A DNA stretch of 64,000 nt from Clostridiales bacterium (GCA_022508445.1 JAFLVG010000002.1:62001-126000); one strand, 5' to 3'. Shown: positions 16,535 to 25,743, numbered from the stretch's first letter. The notes: generated by a model from the letters alone, not told the origin. Program-made: numbers and translations.

Positions 16535-16563
16535 TTGCATTTTTTACTTAAATTTGTTATAAC
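16535..16563 (+). promoter_or_regulatory. Candidate promoter for a short structured RNA
   Basis: TTGCAT at 16535-16540 and TATAAC at 16558-16563 are spaced by 17 bases. No coding frame begins directly downstream; instead a structured stretch and a terminator hairpin follow. Confidence 0.5.
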
Positions 16564-16569
16564 TATACT

Positions 16570-16673
16570 TGAGAATCGGTTTTGTCTTTTTTATCCGAAA
16601 AAGGTAGGCATCCTTTTCGGGTACTAAAGACAAAAATCGGCATGTGCATGTAAGCAGATGCCGATTTTCATTT
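16570..16673 (+). ncRNA. Candidate ~100-nt structured RNA with two competing folds
   Basis: The stretch between the candidate promoter and a terminator hairpin has four pairings. TTTTGTCTTT (16580-16589) pairs with AAAGACAAAA (16626-16635). CCGAAAAAGG (16595-16604) pairs with CCTTTTCGG (16612-16620). AAAATCGGCAT (16633-16643) pairs with ATGCCGATTTT (16658-16668) as a terminator. Alternatively the 5' end GAGAATCGG (16571-16579) pairs with CCGATTTTC (16661-16669), which excludes the terminator. Transcription and family are unknown. Confidence 0.5.
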
Positions 16674-16733
16674 CTTAACTCTTCATTTTAGGAGACAGAT
16701 TATTTTATAAATTATGAAAAAAATTATAATATA

Positions 16734-16763
16734 TTGACAAGTTGGTTAAAAAATGTTATCATA
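16734..16763 (+). promoter_or_regulatory. Promoter of the Mrr-type restriction gene
   Basis: TTGACA at 16734-16739 and TATCAT at 16758-16763 are spaced by 18 bases, in very AT-rich DNA, 28 bases before the ATG at 16791. Confidence 0.65.
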
Positions 16764-16790
16764 ATAATACTTTATATTGAGGTAAATTAT

Positions 16791-17807
16791 ATGAGCAAAA
16801 TTACAGATGACAAAAAGGTTTGGGGTATTCACACAAATGATGATAACTTGTTCGTACAAGAAAATGTTATAGCAATTGAGTGGAAAGCCATTGGTAATCT
16901 CAATCTAATTGATGGGAATCGTACTGCATTTAAACAAAAATATGCGGAAGTATATCCCAATGCATCGAAACAATCAGTTGCAAACAGCGCCGGCACACTG
17001 TTTAGGTTTGTTCATGAAGTGCAAATAGGGGATTATGTTGTTTATCCGTCAAAGTCAGATAGGATGATTAATCTTGGTGTTATAGATGGAGAATATGTGT
17101 ATCGTCCTGATGCTGCAAAGTGTGTTCAGCAAAGGGCGGTAAGATGGATAAAGAAATTACCTCGCACAGCTTTTTCACAAGGTGCTTTGTACGAGATTGG
17201 GTCGGCGATGGCGTTCTTCACAGTGAAAAATTATGCAGATGAGTTTTTAGATACATTCTCCCTGTCCTCAAAGCACATCACCGCGGCGGATGAAGATGAC
17301 GCAAGCGTGGCGGCGACGGCGGAAGACATTATAGAAAATACAAAAGATTTCATACTCAAAGAACTAAGCAAAAACTTTAAAGGATATGAGTTGGAAAATT
17401 TCGTAGCAAACTTGTTGGAGGCTATGGGATACCGCGCTGTTGTATCCCCACATGGGGGCGATAGTGGAATTGATATAACAGCATACAAAGATGAGTTGCC
17501 GCCGAGGATACTTGTTCAGGTAAAGAGTCAAGATTCTGATATAAAAGAGACCACGATACAATCGCTTAAAGGAGCAATGCGCGAGGGAGATTACGGTGTT
17601 TTTATTACATTATCGAATTATACTAAAAACGCGCAACAGTATTTAAACAATACTCCTATTATTCGCGGAATAAATGGTACAGAACTTGTAGAACTTATTT
17701 TGAAATATTACGATAAGTTGAGCGAAGAGTATCGAAGGGCTATACCACTCAAAATGGTTTACATACCCGTAGCAAAAACACCGGATATTGGCGAAGATGC
17801 GATGTAG
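16791..17807 (+). CDS. Mrr-family (type IV-like) restriction endonuclease
   Basis: ATG 16791 follows TTGAGGT; the track start at 16734 lies in the promoter. The product has 338 residues. The N-terminal half (to about residue 130) has the WGIHTND ... ENVIAIEW and IGDYVVYP pattern of the EVE-like recognition domain often fused to Mrr nucleases. The C-terminal half has the Mrr catalytic core, ELENFVANLLEAMGY, then SGIDITAY and ILVQVKSQ (the D ... QxK site). Such enzymes cut foreign or modified DNA in the cytoplasm. It is AT-rich and next to the recombinase cassette, so it may be cargo of the element. No partner methylase is present. Confidence 0.85.
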   Translation: MSKITDDKKVWGIHTNDDNLFVQENVIAIEWKAIGNLNLIDGNRTAFKQKYAEVYPNASKQSVANSAGTLFRFVHEVQIGDYVVYPSKSDRMINLGVIDGEYVYRPDAAKCVQQRAVRWIKKLPRTAFSQGALYEIGSAMAFFTVKNYADEFLDTFSLSSKHITAADEDDASVAATAEDIIENTKDFILKELSKNFKGYELENFVANLLEAMGYRAVVSPHGGDSGIDITAYKDELPPRILVQVKSQDSDIKETTIQSLKGAMREGDYGVFITLSNYTKNAQQYLNNTPIIRGINGTELVELILKYYDKLSEEYRRAIPLKMVYIPVAKTPDIGEDAM

Positions 17808-17874
17808 CAAATCTTGCCAAACAAATTGAAACAACTTGTTTAGTCAAATATCCAATACATTACATTCTAAAACA

Positions 17875-17908
17875 AAAGGCTTAACGATTGGTTAAGCCTT
17901 TAAGCTAA
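17875..17908. terminator. Bidirectional terminator between convergent genes
   Basis: AAAGGCTTAAC (17875-17885) and GTTAAGCCTTT (17891-17901) form an 11-bp stem with a GATTG loop. A-rich and T-rich flanks suit both strands, and it lies between the mrr-like gene and the minus-strand lipoprotein. Confidence 0.8.
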
Positions 17909-17921
17909 TTGTGTTGATTTA

Positions 17922-18542
17922 CTATATATTTTGAGTGTCGTCAATAATGTTCTCGGGTAAAGTGACAACAGTGGTGCCAACGTCTTTCACGATAATTTCC
18001 AAAGATTTTTCAGTTCCGTCAGTGTATATAAAATTAACGGTCAATTCGTTAGCTATAAGAGTGGCAGTTGCTATTCCGTCAGTCAACTCGCATTTTAATG
18101 TTTTAGTTTTACTGTTATATTCATTCCAATATAAAACATTAAGCTTGGAAATAAGCGACGATATTTGATCTTTCGGATTTCTCATATCGTCTATATCGGT
18201 ACTTTTGTGCCATGACAAATCGTTCGATTGAGAAATTTTGTAAATATTATCTTCTTCGACTATGCCATATATAATAGAATCATCATAGTCAATTTGAAAT
18301 TTGTCACCGTCGCCGTAATATGTGAATGAATAAACGTTTGGCTGATTGGTAATTGAAGTAAAGTTTTGTTCGTACTTTGCCCGTGACAAAAATAAGTTAA
18401 TGCTATTAACAACTTCGGAAATATATGGCTCCTTGTTAGAATTATCATTACCGCAGCCTGTCATTGCAAACCCCGATGCCGGAACACTTGCGGCAATCAA
18501 AACGGGTAAAACATTGATTTTGAAAAATTTCTTTATTTTCAT
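17922..18542 (-). CDS. Putative lipoprotein, function unknown
   Basis: The 206-residue product has a lipoprotein signal peptide ending in the lipobox AMTGC, near residue 30, followed by a short Asn/Ser linker. The mature part is beta-rich and hydrophilic, with no motif I recognise. GAGGAG precedes the ATG. The gene lies 28 bases after the aminotransferase stop in the same direction, so it could be co-transcribed. However, it is clearly more AT-rich than that gene and more like the mrr-like gene. It may therefore belong to the mobile element and not to the host operon. Confidence 0.75.
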   Translation of the reverse strand: MKIKKFFKINVLPVLIAASVPASGFAMTGCGNDNSNKEPYISEVVNSINLFLSRAKYEQNFTSITNQPNVYSFTYYGDGDKFQIDYDDSIIYGIVEEDNIYKISQSNDLSWHKSTDIDDMRNPKDQISSLISKLNVLYWNEYNSKTKTLKCELTDGIATATLIANELTVNFIYTDGTEKSLEIIVKDVGTTVVTLPENIIDDTQNI

Positions 18543-18570
18543 ATTTCTCCTCGATTATTCAAGTCATTGT

Positions 18571-19752
18571 TTATTCAATTGTTGTTCCTTTATCAGTATA
18601 AGCCTTTAACCCGTCCGATAGGCGGTGAAGTCCGTCTGTCATTCGCGCTCTGTCGCATGCTATATTCATGCGCACGAAAGTTTTTCCGTTTCCTCTGTAT
18701 TGCGCGCCCGACGAAAGAATCAATCCGTAGCGCTCGGCAATGAAATCGCATAGTTCATTTGAATCGTTTGTGATTGCGGAGCAATCTATCCAAAGCAAAT
18801 ATGTGGCTTTTCCGTCTATAAGGTGTGCAGAAGGTGCATTCTTTTTCAAATATTCGGCGGCCGCATTGCGGTTATCGGCAAGATATCCGCGAAGTGAGTC
18901 GAGCCATTCTTCGCTTTGATTGAAAGCGGCGACAGTTGCGCCGACGGCAAAACTATTGGGCTCGGCTACTTCCATAGAGTTAAGACCGCGAATAGCTATC
19001 TCGCGCAAGCGCTTGTTGGGTACAAACACTGCGGCTGACTGCAAGCCTGCGAGGTTGAACGCTTTGCTTGCCGAAATGCAGGTGATGCTGTTTTGGGCGC
19101 AATCCTCGGAAACCGACGCGAAAGGGGTGTAGGACACGTTTGGTAATGTCAAGTCGCAATGGATTTCGTCAGATAAAACGACAACGCCGTATTTTTTGCA
19201 CAGCTTGCCGATTTTCGACAGCTGTTCGTGAGTCCATACCGTGCCGGTTGGATTGTGCGGATTGCAAAGAATGAGCATTGTAGTGAGCGGATTTGAAAGG
19301 ACGCGCTCCAAGGCGTCGAAATCGATTTGATAATTTCCGTTTGAATAGGCGAGGCCGCACTCCGCTACGTGCCTGCCGAAGTTCTCGATTGAATGGAAGA
19401 AGATATCGTAAACGGGAGTCAATACCGCAACATTGTCGCCGACATTGGTTATGCGTTGCACAAGGCATGAAATGGCAGGGACAGCGCCGGTGCAAAACTG
19501 CAACCACGATTTGTCGATTGTGTAGTTGTGCCGACGCTTCCACCAAGAAATTATGGCGTCGTACCACTCGTCGGGAACGATTGAATACCCGAACACACCG
19601 TGTGAAGCGCGATTTTTAATAGCCCGGATAACCTGTGGCGCAGTGGCGAAATCCATGTCGGCAACCCACATGGGAAGCTCGTGTTCCGCCACATCCCATT
19701 TCATCGAGCCTGTGCCTCGGCGATTTGGGGTAGTATCGAAATCGTACAGCAT
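18571..19752 (-). CDS. patB: MalY/PatB-family PLP aminotransferase / C-S lyase
   Basis: The 393-residue product has the family's opening (GTGSMKWD and LPMWVADMDF), the NPHNPTGTVW substrate motif, SDEIHCDL with the cofactor-binding Asp, and SASKAFNLAGLQ carrying the Schiff-base Lys. The C-terminal FVRMNIACDR carries the carboxylate-binding Arg. Length is normal for the family. These cytoplasmic PLP enzymes act as cystathionine or cysteine-S-conjugate beta-lyases. GGAGG precedes the ATG. It follows the DUF3737 gene by 12 bases and shares its promoter. Confidence 0.92.
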   Translation of the reverse strand: MLYDFDTTPNRRGTGSMKWDVAEHELPMWVADMDFATAPQVIRAIKNRASHGVFGYSIVPDEWYDAIISWWKRRHNYTIDKSWLQFCTGAVPAISCLVQRITNVGDNVAVLTPVYDIFFHSIENFGRHVAECGLAYSNGNYQIDFDALERVLSNPLTTMLILCNPHNPTGTVWTHEQLSKIGKLCKKYGVVVLSDEIHCDLTLPNVSYTPFASVSEDCAQNSITCISASKAFNLAGLQSAAVFVPNKRLREIAIRGLNSMEVAEPNSFAVGATVAAFNQSEEWLDSLRGYLADNRNAAAEYLKKNAPSAHLIDGKATYLLWIDCSAITNDSNELCDFIAERYGLILSSGAQYRGNGKTFVRMNIACDRARMTDGLHRLSDGLKAYTDKGTTIE

Positions 19753-19764
19753 TGATACCTCCGA

Positions 19765-20610
19765 TTAGTTCTTTGAACGGCAAATAATGACTGTCTTTTG
19801 CGGATCGATCTTGTCCTTTTCGATTATGAGCTTGTCTATTGAGTCTGCACAGATTCGTCCGCCGCTCGGATTGAGAACGCTGTCGACACTGCCAACAATA
19901 TCGGCTTGCACGGTCGAGTACTCAAACGCAAGGGTGGTGTTGAGCAGTTTGCAGTTTATCAATACGAGGTTTTCTATATAGCAAAGGCCTTGCAGGCTTT
20001 CGATTGTGCAATTTATCAGAGTAAGGTTTTTCGAGTTCCAGCCGAGGTACTCGCCGGAGATAAACGAGTCGTGCACGGTCACGTTTTCGCAGTTCCAGAA
20101 TGCGTCCTTGGTGAGTAGCCGCGAGTTGCGGATAGTCACATTCTTTGCGCCGTCAAAGCCGTAATTGCCGACGAGGTCGAGGTTATTGACCTCCATATCT
20201 TGACTTTGCATGGCAAAATAATCTCCGCAAGCCGAAACGTTGTTGAGCGTGACTTTTTCGCACCACCACATTGTTTCGCTCGCGTGTGGAATTGTTACGT
20301 TTTCGAGTTTAATATCGGACGCATGCCTAAATGTTTTCGGTGCGGCAATCGTGCAGTTTTCGAACGAGATGTTGTGTGTGTACCACACGCCGGCGCGTGC
20401 GGTATCGAAGAACGTGCAGTTTTTCAGCTTGATGTTTTCGGAATACCACAGCGGATATTTCCACTTAAACATACTGTTAAAAAGCTCGATATTTGCACTC
20501 TCTTTCAAATGGGATTCGCCGTCGGCAAATGTTGAATCTGTTATTACAAGATCTCGGCACATGAACAGAGCGCGTTCACCCGTTAATAGCTGTTGTTTGA
20601 TTTCAGTCAT
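19765..20610 (-). CDS. DUF3737 family protein (beta-helix-like)
   Basis: The start at 20610 gives 281 residues beginning MTEIKQQLLTGERALF, which matches the family's usual N-terminus. The track start at 20655 lies at the expected transcription start, so it is too early. The protein is a run of short repeats with the pattern N-I-x-hydrophobic-xx-C/S-x-hydrophobic, typical of a right-handed beta helix. Family motifs such as KWKYPLWYSENI and LGWNSKNLTLINCTI are clear. The family's function is unknown. It is the first gene of a minus-strand operon with patB. Confidence 0.92.
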   Translation of the reverse strand: MTEIKQQLLTGERALFMCRDLVITDSTFADGESHLKESANIELFNSMFKWKYPLWYSENIKLKNCTFFDTARAGVWYTHNISFENCTIAAPKTFRHASDIKLENVTIPHASETMWWCEKVTLNNVSACGDYFAMQSQDMEVNNLDLVGNYGFDGAKNVTIRNSRLLTKDAFWNCENVTVHDSFISGEYLGWNSKNLTLINCTIESLQGLCYIENLVLINCKLLNTTLAFEYSTVQADIVGSVDSVLNPSGGRICADSIDKLIIEKDKIDPQKTVIICRSKN

Positions 20611-20660
20611 CTTGCACTTCCGAAAAGCAAATTGTTTGGCGTACTTTGTGCGCATATAAT

Positions 20661-20689
20661 ATTATATCAAATTGCACAAATCAAGTCAA
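20661..20689 (-). promoter_or_regulatory. Promoter of the DUF3737-patB operon
   Basis: On the minus strand TTGACT (20689-20684) and TATAAT (20666-20661) are spaced by 17 bases. Transcription would begin near 20655, leaving a leader of about 45 bases before the ATG at 20610. Confidence 0.85.
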
Positions 20690-20917
20690 GGGAAAACATT
20701 CGAAGCGAGAGGGTAGCGCCTTGTTTCTTTGCCGAGAAGTGCGCGGCTTTTTCGCTCGCTTGCAAAGGTATCGGGCGGAACGGATTTACGAGATTAACGT
20801 GTTTACGCGAAGGCGCATACAAAATATTGTGTAGGACGATTTATCTTTTACTTCTGAAAACTATGAACAAATTGTAAATTTTTATCATAAAAATCGGGCG
20901 CACAAAGGTATATACGT
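20690..20917. other. Intergenic stretch between divergent promoters, no gene seen
   Basis: The two ORF-track frames here (20593-20877 and 20646-20834) have no ribosome site, no family likeness and overlap the minus-strand promoter, so I reject them. I see no terminator or repeat of note. Confidence 0.6.
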
Positions 20918-20946
20918 TTGACAAATGCGTACCGAAAGTATATAAT
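20918..20946 (+). promoter_or_regulatory. Consensus promoter of the 1518-residue lipoprotein gene
   Basis: TTGACA (20918-20923) and TATAAT (20941-20946) are exactly 17 bases apart. The transcript would start near 20953, giving a leader of about 160 bases. Confidence 0.88.
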
Positions 20947-20952
20947 GTATGT

Positions 20953-21112
20953 ACGTGTCGGTCTTGGTTTAGGACAACGGTGTCAGCCAAAGCCGATATT
21001 TGCATATAAAAAATCCGTCGATTTTACATATTATCAGCATGTTGCAGCACAAATCGACAACTCGGATTGATTAGTGCATTATACACCGGACACCGTAAAC
21101 GCAGAGGTTATT
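20953..21112 (+). promoter_or_regulatory. Structured 5' leader (two hairpins)
   Basis: Hairpin 1 pairs TCGGTCTTGG (20958-20967) with CCAAAGCCGA (20987-20996), with one mismatch and one wobble, around an inner GACA-ACGG-TGTC hairpin. Hairpin 2 pairs AATCCGTCGATTT (21012-21024) with AAATCGA (21051-21057) and CGGATT (21063-21068), separated by a 5-base bulge. No T-run follows either one. I do not recognise a riboswitch class. Confidence 0.5.
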
Positions 21113-24100
21113 ATGAAAGGAATTCGCAAGTTTATCTATTTGATCGCCGTTGTACTCGCAGTCACCGCGGTTTCGCTGGTTGCTGCGGCTTGCGGCGAAT
21201 CTGACAGTAACAGTTCGGCCAAGTACACGCTCACATTCATGAACGGTACTGCACCGTACTACACAATAACCGGCACTGCCGGCAGCAAAGTGGTGTTCGA
21301 CAAAGAGAACCCCACTCGCACCAATCTCGAATTCGACGGTTGGAGCGAGGAGCCGGACGGCGCTATCGTAGAGTTGCCCACAAAAATGCCCGCGGAGAAT
21401 AAGACGTACTACGCGGTATTTTCTGCGCGCTACACGGTTACGTTTGACGCAGGCAGCGGAACGCTGGCCGCGACGAGCCAAACCGTAAAAGCCCGTGCAG
21501 GCGCTAAACTGTACGATCTCGTATCGGGGGTTGTTCCCACCGCTGCGGGCGATTCGACGTTTGCGGCTTGGTACTACAACGATTCCGAGCTTTCTGCGTC
21601 GAGCAGTGTTGTCATGCCGGCCGCGAATATCACGGTAGAAGCCAAGTACACGGTCAGTTATGTATTGAGAGAATACAAACAGACCGAGTACAAAAATTAC
21701 GACGATGACGCGTACTCCTCACCCGAGACTAAAAACAAGGTCGGTTTTGTCGGCGAGATGGTTTCGCTTTCCAACTATACGGGTTATGCTGTGTACGACG
21801 AAAAGGACGACAAGGCGACCACCGTCGCGCTTTCGCCCGACTCATCCGACAATACATATAATGTTTATTACAATCTCAGAGATATCATGGTAGTATTCAA
21901 CCATAATTTGCCCGACGTTGATGTGGAAGGCGAAATGCCCGACGAACCTTACGGATACGGCGTTGAAACCGATGTGCCTAAGTGCAAATTCGAGGCGGAA
22001 GGCTATCGATTTGTCGGCTGGGCAAAAACGGCTTCCGGTAAAGTTGTGTATCGCGTGGGCGAAACCTTCTCGGTAGTTAGCAGAACTACATTGTATGCTA
22101 TCTGGGATAAGGGTTATATCGACGCCACCGGAATGTCGACCGACTATATATTCGTTTCTGAAAAAGGCGAGGGCAAAACCGTTTACCTCGATCGCTTGTT
22201 TCACGAGGAATTGGAGGGTGAATATAACGAAACAACCCATGAGTTCGTTTTCAAGAACTCGAACGGTGAAGTGTTCCTTCGCGGACTTGTCGATCCTGCT
22301 ACGGAAACGTTCGTCTATCTTGAACTCCAAGATCAAACTACATATAGCTTCAATGCCAGAAAGACTGTTATCAAAACCGCCACGTCTTCGGGTGAAAGTG
22401 CGACTCCGTACGAGTATGTAAGCATCGAAGACGACATTAGCGATACTTCCACACTTGTTGTAAAAGCAAACGGCGACCTTGTTTATACCGACGCGGAAGG
22501 CAATGTGAAGAACGGCACGCTATCTTATGACGAGGATGCCGACTCTCTCGTATTCATCGCAGTCGATCTCACATTCCATTTCAGATTGACCGTGCGCGAA
22601 AGCGAAGCCGGTGTTGTTCCGGTGTTTGAAATTCGTGACGACAGCATGTACGGCGTTCGCTATGAGCTGACGCAAAACAACAAGCTTGACGGTTCGTCTT
22701 ACATGGTGTTTGACGGTTACGGCATGGTTACACTGTACACGATAGGCTTTGCTTATATTGTACGGTCCGAAGACTACTTGGTCGGTGTGACGTGTGGCGG
22801 ATACTATTATATTTATGAAAACGAAGATGACTCCGATCGCATACACGGACGCATATCCATCTACAACAACGGATATGTAAAAACGAGCTATTTAGACTTT
22901 ATTAACAGCGATACCAATTTGGGAACTGCGTCAAAGCCCGTGTACAAAGTATACGCGTACCGCGACAGCATTAGCGGCGCGCTTTACGCAAAGCCGACCG
23001 ACGCGATTAGCGATTCCTCAGCATGGGAAGAGTATGTACAGGCCGACACTACGGCGAAAATCGTTCTCGACGGATACGGCGTATACGCCGACAGTGCGGT
23101 CTACACCTTCAAGAACAGCCAAGGCGAGCAGCAGACGGTTAAAGGCAAGTATTACCTCGATTTGTATCTCGGCGAGCTTACCATATATACAACCGGCGGC
23201 AACTATATGATGTTTATATCCACATATTCCGTCGGTGAAGAGGAAAAATTGGTGTTCTCAATTCAGCACGGCAGTTATACGTCCCGTCCCATAATGGGGC
23301 TTGGCAATGCCAATATGCAGTACAGATTGAGATTGATTGACGATACATATGCGGAGTTTGCATTCAACCTGCCCATTGCCGATGAATTCCTCGGCATTTA
23401 CAAGTATGACTTGCAGATGATAACAATGTTCAGCGGCACCTACAAGCAAGTGGGAACCGACAAGGACGGCAATACTGTTTACGAGTTTACCGCAGACGAG
23501 TCGTTTACATCACAGGTAGCGAGCCAAATATTCACAATTTTCTACTTGTCGTATTCAGTTCAGCTTACAATTGATAATTTCTACCAGTTCACGTTTATTA
23601 AAGCAACGGGGTATCTCAACGGTCAGCCTTTGGATTGCTTCTCTGCCGTAGCGATAAGCGACGGTCTCAACGGTTATACTATTACTTTGGACGAGATCAC
23701 CTATACGCTCAACGGATACGGCAAGGCCACATCCGAACAGGAAAATGCGAAAGAGTTGAGCTATAAAGCAACTTTGAGTAACGGCATTCCTTTCGTTACG
23801 GTGAGCTGGACAGAGGGTAGCGGCGACACCGCAGTAACAAAGAGCGTAAGGTTTGTGGGCGTCCTCCAAGACGATAATATGACCTTTAAACGCTTTATAG
23901 GCAGTTATATTACCAACAACGCGCAATACTTGTTCGCGGTCGCGTTGCTCGAAGGTGATTATGCGCTTGTCGGTTACATTGAATATCAATCGACCGGTGC
24001 ATATATAATCTACTACTCTTTGGGCACTGTTTCAAAAACCGGCAGCGTGTATGCGTACACAGAGCTACACTGCTCGGCTCAAAGCAACGCACCTATTCTC

Positions 24101-25669
24101 AGCATCTACGGCGATTTCAAGTTCACAATCGTGGAAGAAATCAGCGAAGGAAAGAACGGACTTATCAATATCGAAACCAACATCGGCATGACTTTGACGA
24201 CTGTCGGCGTCGGTACGCTTACGCTTGGCGCAGATCCCCAAAAGGCAGAGGCGACATTTACGGATACGGACAGCAAGGTCTATGCGGGAACTTATAGGGT
24301 ATACGAGGATTTCCTCATTCTTTCCTATACTACCGTAGACGGAGTAGCGTCGACCGGAGTTAAGAAATTCAGGCTCACGTACGATTCCGGCTCTTCACAA
24401 GCCACTGCCTTCCGCGTGGTCGGAAACGAAGCCGGCACATGGCGCGACATTATGCAAGATGACAGCACGATGGTTCTTGCCGCGGAAAACTATGTCGCAA
24501 GAGACGTGCTCGTCGGCCTTGATCCCACTACCATGAAACCTATATATAAGAAATTCAACCATGCGAAAGCAACTTATACGACTGGTTTGGGCACGGATGA
24601 AGAGAATACTATTGTCGGTGAATACTACCGCACCGAAAACACGAATTTCCAAGAATACTGCTTTATCGCAAACAGCGGAGCGGACAACGAAGTGCGTTTC
24701 TTGTTCATCATCGCTTTGAACTCTTATACGCGCCTTCCCATATTCAAAATCAAGGAAATGGAGTTTGCCAATTACATTTTCTCGTCTCCCACCGCTTCAA
24801 GTCCTTCGGCTATTTTGCAGTCCGACGGATATAACACTGCGGTCTTGACTCTTCCGTCACAGGAAGTGTACGGAACTGTATATCAAGACGAAGCAACAGG
24901 GGTAGTCGTATTTACTGCGAGCGGTATTATATTCTCGTCTACGAATAGCTCTTCGATGTACTTCGGGGCAGTCACTGTTTCCGGTCAAACAAGATGGGTC
25001 ATTCTTGACGGGACCGTGGCGGCGCCTCATTACGGAATTTTCGAATGCACCGACGGTAGCGGCGATCTCTTCGGCGACGGCAAAACCGTTGTCAAAAAAG
25101 TTTGGTTTACAGGCTACGGTATTGCATATCTCATTACGGATGAGTCGGAGGATGAAAACGGCGAAAACATCATGTCCGGATTGCGCGTCGGGTATAACGT
25201 GTTCGAAAACCAATATGCCTTCTATGTAGTAGACGAAAACAATCAGCCCCTTATCGTCACTCTTTTCCGTTTGTTCAAGCGCGGCAACGGTATCGTTGCA
25301 TCCGATTATACGATTTCGTTTACCGACAGCAAGCTGAATTACCTTTTTGTCGGCGTGTTCAAGGGTGAAAATTACACCTCCATTTTGTTCGACGGGTTCG
25401 GTAGCGGCATATACGTTGATGCTAAGGGCGTAAGACACAACTTAACGTATACAAAATATGAAAACGACAAAGATAGCGCCATTATCGTCAGGATTCGGTA
25501 TGCCGGCGAAAACGGTTATGTGTATGTTGTTATTGCGCTCGAATTCGATGAAAAAGGACGTGCACAGAGCTGTACAGTGCTTGACAAAGAAGATCCGAGG
25601 TATCCTCAAATCGATGAAGACGATGAGGAAGGTGCCGCATACGAAGATACGTATGCACTTGCGGCGTAA
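21113..25669 (+). CDS. Large InlB-repeat lipoprotein (1518 residues)
   Basis: ATG 21113 with AGAGG upstream is preferred over the GTG at 21074, because it places a normal signal peptide at the N-terminus. The lipobox is VAAAC, with Cys near residue 26, so the protein is anchored to the outer membrane face. Two Listeria-Bacteroides (InlB B-type) repeats follow, at about residues 36-175 (FDGWSEEPDG, VTFDAGSG), with a third near 270-340. The rest is a long series of beta-rich units with a recurring DGYG/DGFG turn and Tyr-rich strands. No enzyme motif or C-terminal anchor is seen. It is likely a surface binding or adhesion protein, transcribed alone from its own promoter. Confidence 0.85.
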   Translation: MKGIRKFIYLIAVVLAVTAVSLVAAACGESDSNSSAKYTLTFMNGTAPYYTITGTAGSKVVFDKENPTRTNLEFDGWSEEPDGAIVELPTKMPAENKTYYAVFSARYTVTFDAGSGTLAATSQTVKARAGAKLYDLVSGVVPTAAGDSTFAAWYYNDSELSASSSVVMPAANITVEAKYTVSYVLREYKQTEYKNYDDDAYSSPETKNKVGFVGEMVSLSNYTGYAVYDEKDDKATTVALSPDSSDNTYNVYYNLRDIMVVFNHNLPDVDVEGEMPDEPYGYGVETDVPKCKFEAEGYRFVGWAKTASGKVVYRVGETFSVVSRTTLYAIWDKGYIDATGMSTDYIFVSEKGEGKTVYLDRLFHEELEGEYNETTHEFVFKNSNGEVFLRGLVDPATETFVYLELQDQTTYSFNARKTVIKTATSSGESATPYEYVSIEDDISDTSTLVVKANGDLVYTDAEGNVKNGTLSYDEDADSLVFIAVDLTFHFRLTVRESEAGVVPVFEIRDDSMYGVRYELTQNNKLDGSSYMVFDGYGMVTLYTIGFAYIVRSEDYLVGVTCGGYYYIYENEDDSDRIHGRISIYNNGYVKTSYLDFINSDTNLGTASKPVYKVYAYRDSISGALYAKPTDAISDSSAWEEYVQADTTAKIVLDGYGVYADSAVYTFKNSQGEQQTVKGKYYLDLYLGELTIYTTGGNYMMFISTYSVGEEEKLVFSIQHGSYTSRPIMGLGNANMQYRLRLIDDTYAEFAFNLPIADEFLGIYKYDLQMITMFSGTYKQVGTDKDGNTVYEFTADESFTSQVASQIFTIFYLSYSVQLTIDNFYQFTFIKATGYLNGQPLDCFSAVAISDGLNGYTITLDEITYTLNGYGKATSEQENAKELSYKATLSNGIPFVTVSWTEGSGDTAVTKSVRFVGVLQDDNMTFKRFIGSYITNNAQYLFAVALLEGDYALVGYIEYQSTGAYIIYYSLGTVSKTGSVYAYTELHCSAQSNAPILSIYGDFKFTIVEEISEGKNGLINIETNIGMTLTTVGVGTLTLGADPQKAEATFTDTDSKVYAGTYRVYEDFLILSYTTVDGVASTGVKKFRLTYDSGSSQATAFRVVGNEAGTWRDIMQDDSTMVLAAENYVARDVLVGLDPTTMKPIYKKFNHAKATYTTGLGTDEENTIVGEYYRTENTNFQEYCFIANSGADNEVRFLFIIALNSYTRLPIFKIKEMEFANYIFSSPTASSPSAILQSDGYNTAVLTLPSQEVYGTVYQDEATGVVVFTASGIIFSSTNSSSMYFGAVTVSGQTRWVILDGTVAAPHYGIFECTDGSGDLFGDGKTVVKKVWFTGYGIAYLITDESEDENGENIMSGLRVGYNVFENQYAFYVVDENNQPLIVTLFRLFKRGNGIVASDYTISFTDSKLNYLFVGVFKGENYTSILFDGFGSGIYVDAKGVRHNLTYTKYENDKDSAIIVRIRYAGENGYVYVVIALEFDEKGRAQSCTVLDKEDPRYPQIDEDDEEGAAYEDTYALAA

Positions 25670-25713
25670 CAGCGTTGCCGTCCTTCAAGCCTTGGCGGAC
25701 GGCGGCAATCAAC
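25670..25713 (+). terminator. Weak terminator-like hairpin after the lipoprotein gene
   Basis: TTGCCGTCC can pair with GGACGGCGGCAA across a 13-base loop with a 3-base bulge, but no T-run follows. Termination here is uncertain. Confidence 0.35.
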
Positions 25714-25743
25714 TTGACAATATATCGAAATTTTTGGTAAAAT
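25714..25743 (+). promoter_or_regulatory. Promoter of the protease-Opp operon
   Basis: TTGACA (25714-25719) and TAAAAT (25738-25743) are 18 bases apart. The leader of about 75 bases contains a GCC-GAAA-GGC tetraloop hairpin at 25790-25799. No other promoter or terminator is obvious until 44855. Confidence 0.75.

Noticed and set aside
20653-20655. Leaderless start of the DUF3737 gene at ATG 20655
   Set aside because: Although it coincides with the expected transcript start, the family N-terminus begins at the ATG at 20610.
20593-20877. Plus-strand ORFs over the DUF3737 start region
   Set aside because: They overlap the DUF3737 5' end and promoter, and have no ribosome site or recognisable product.
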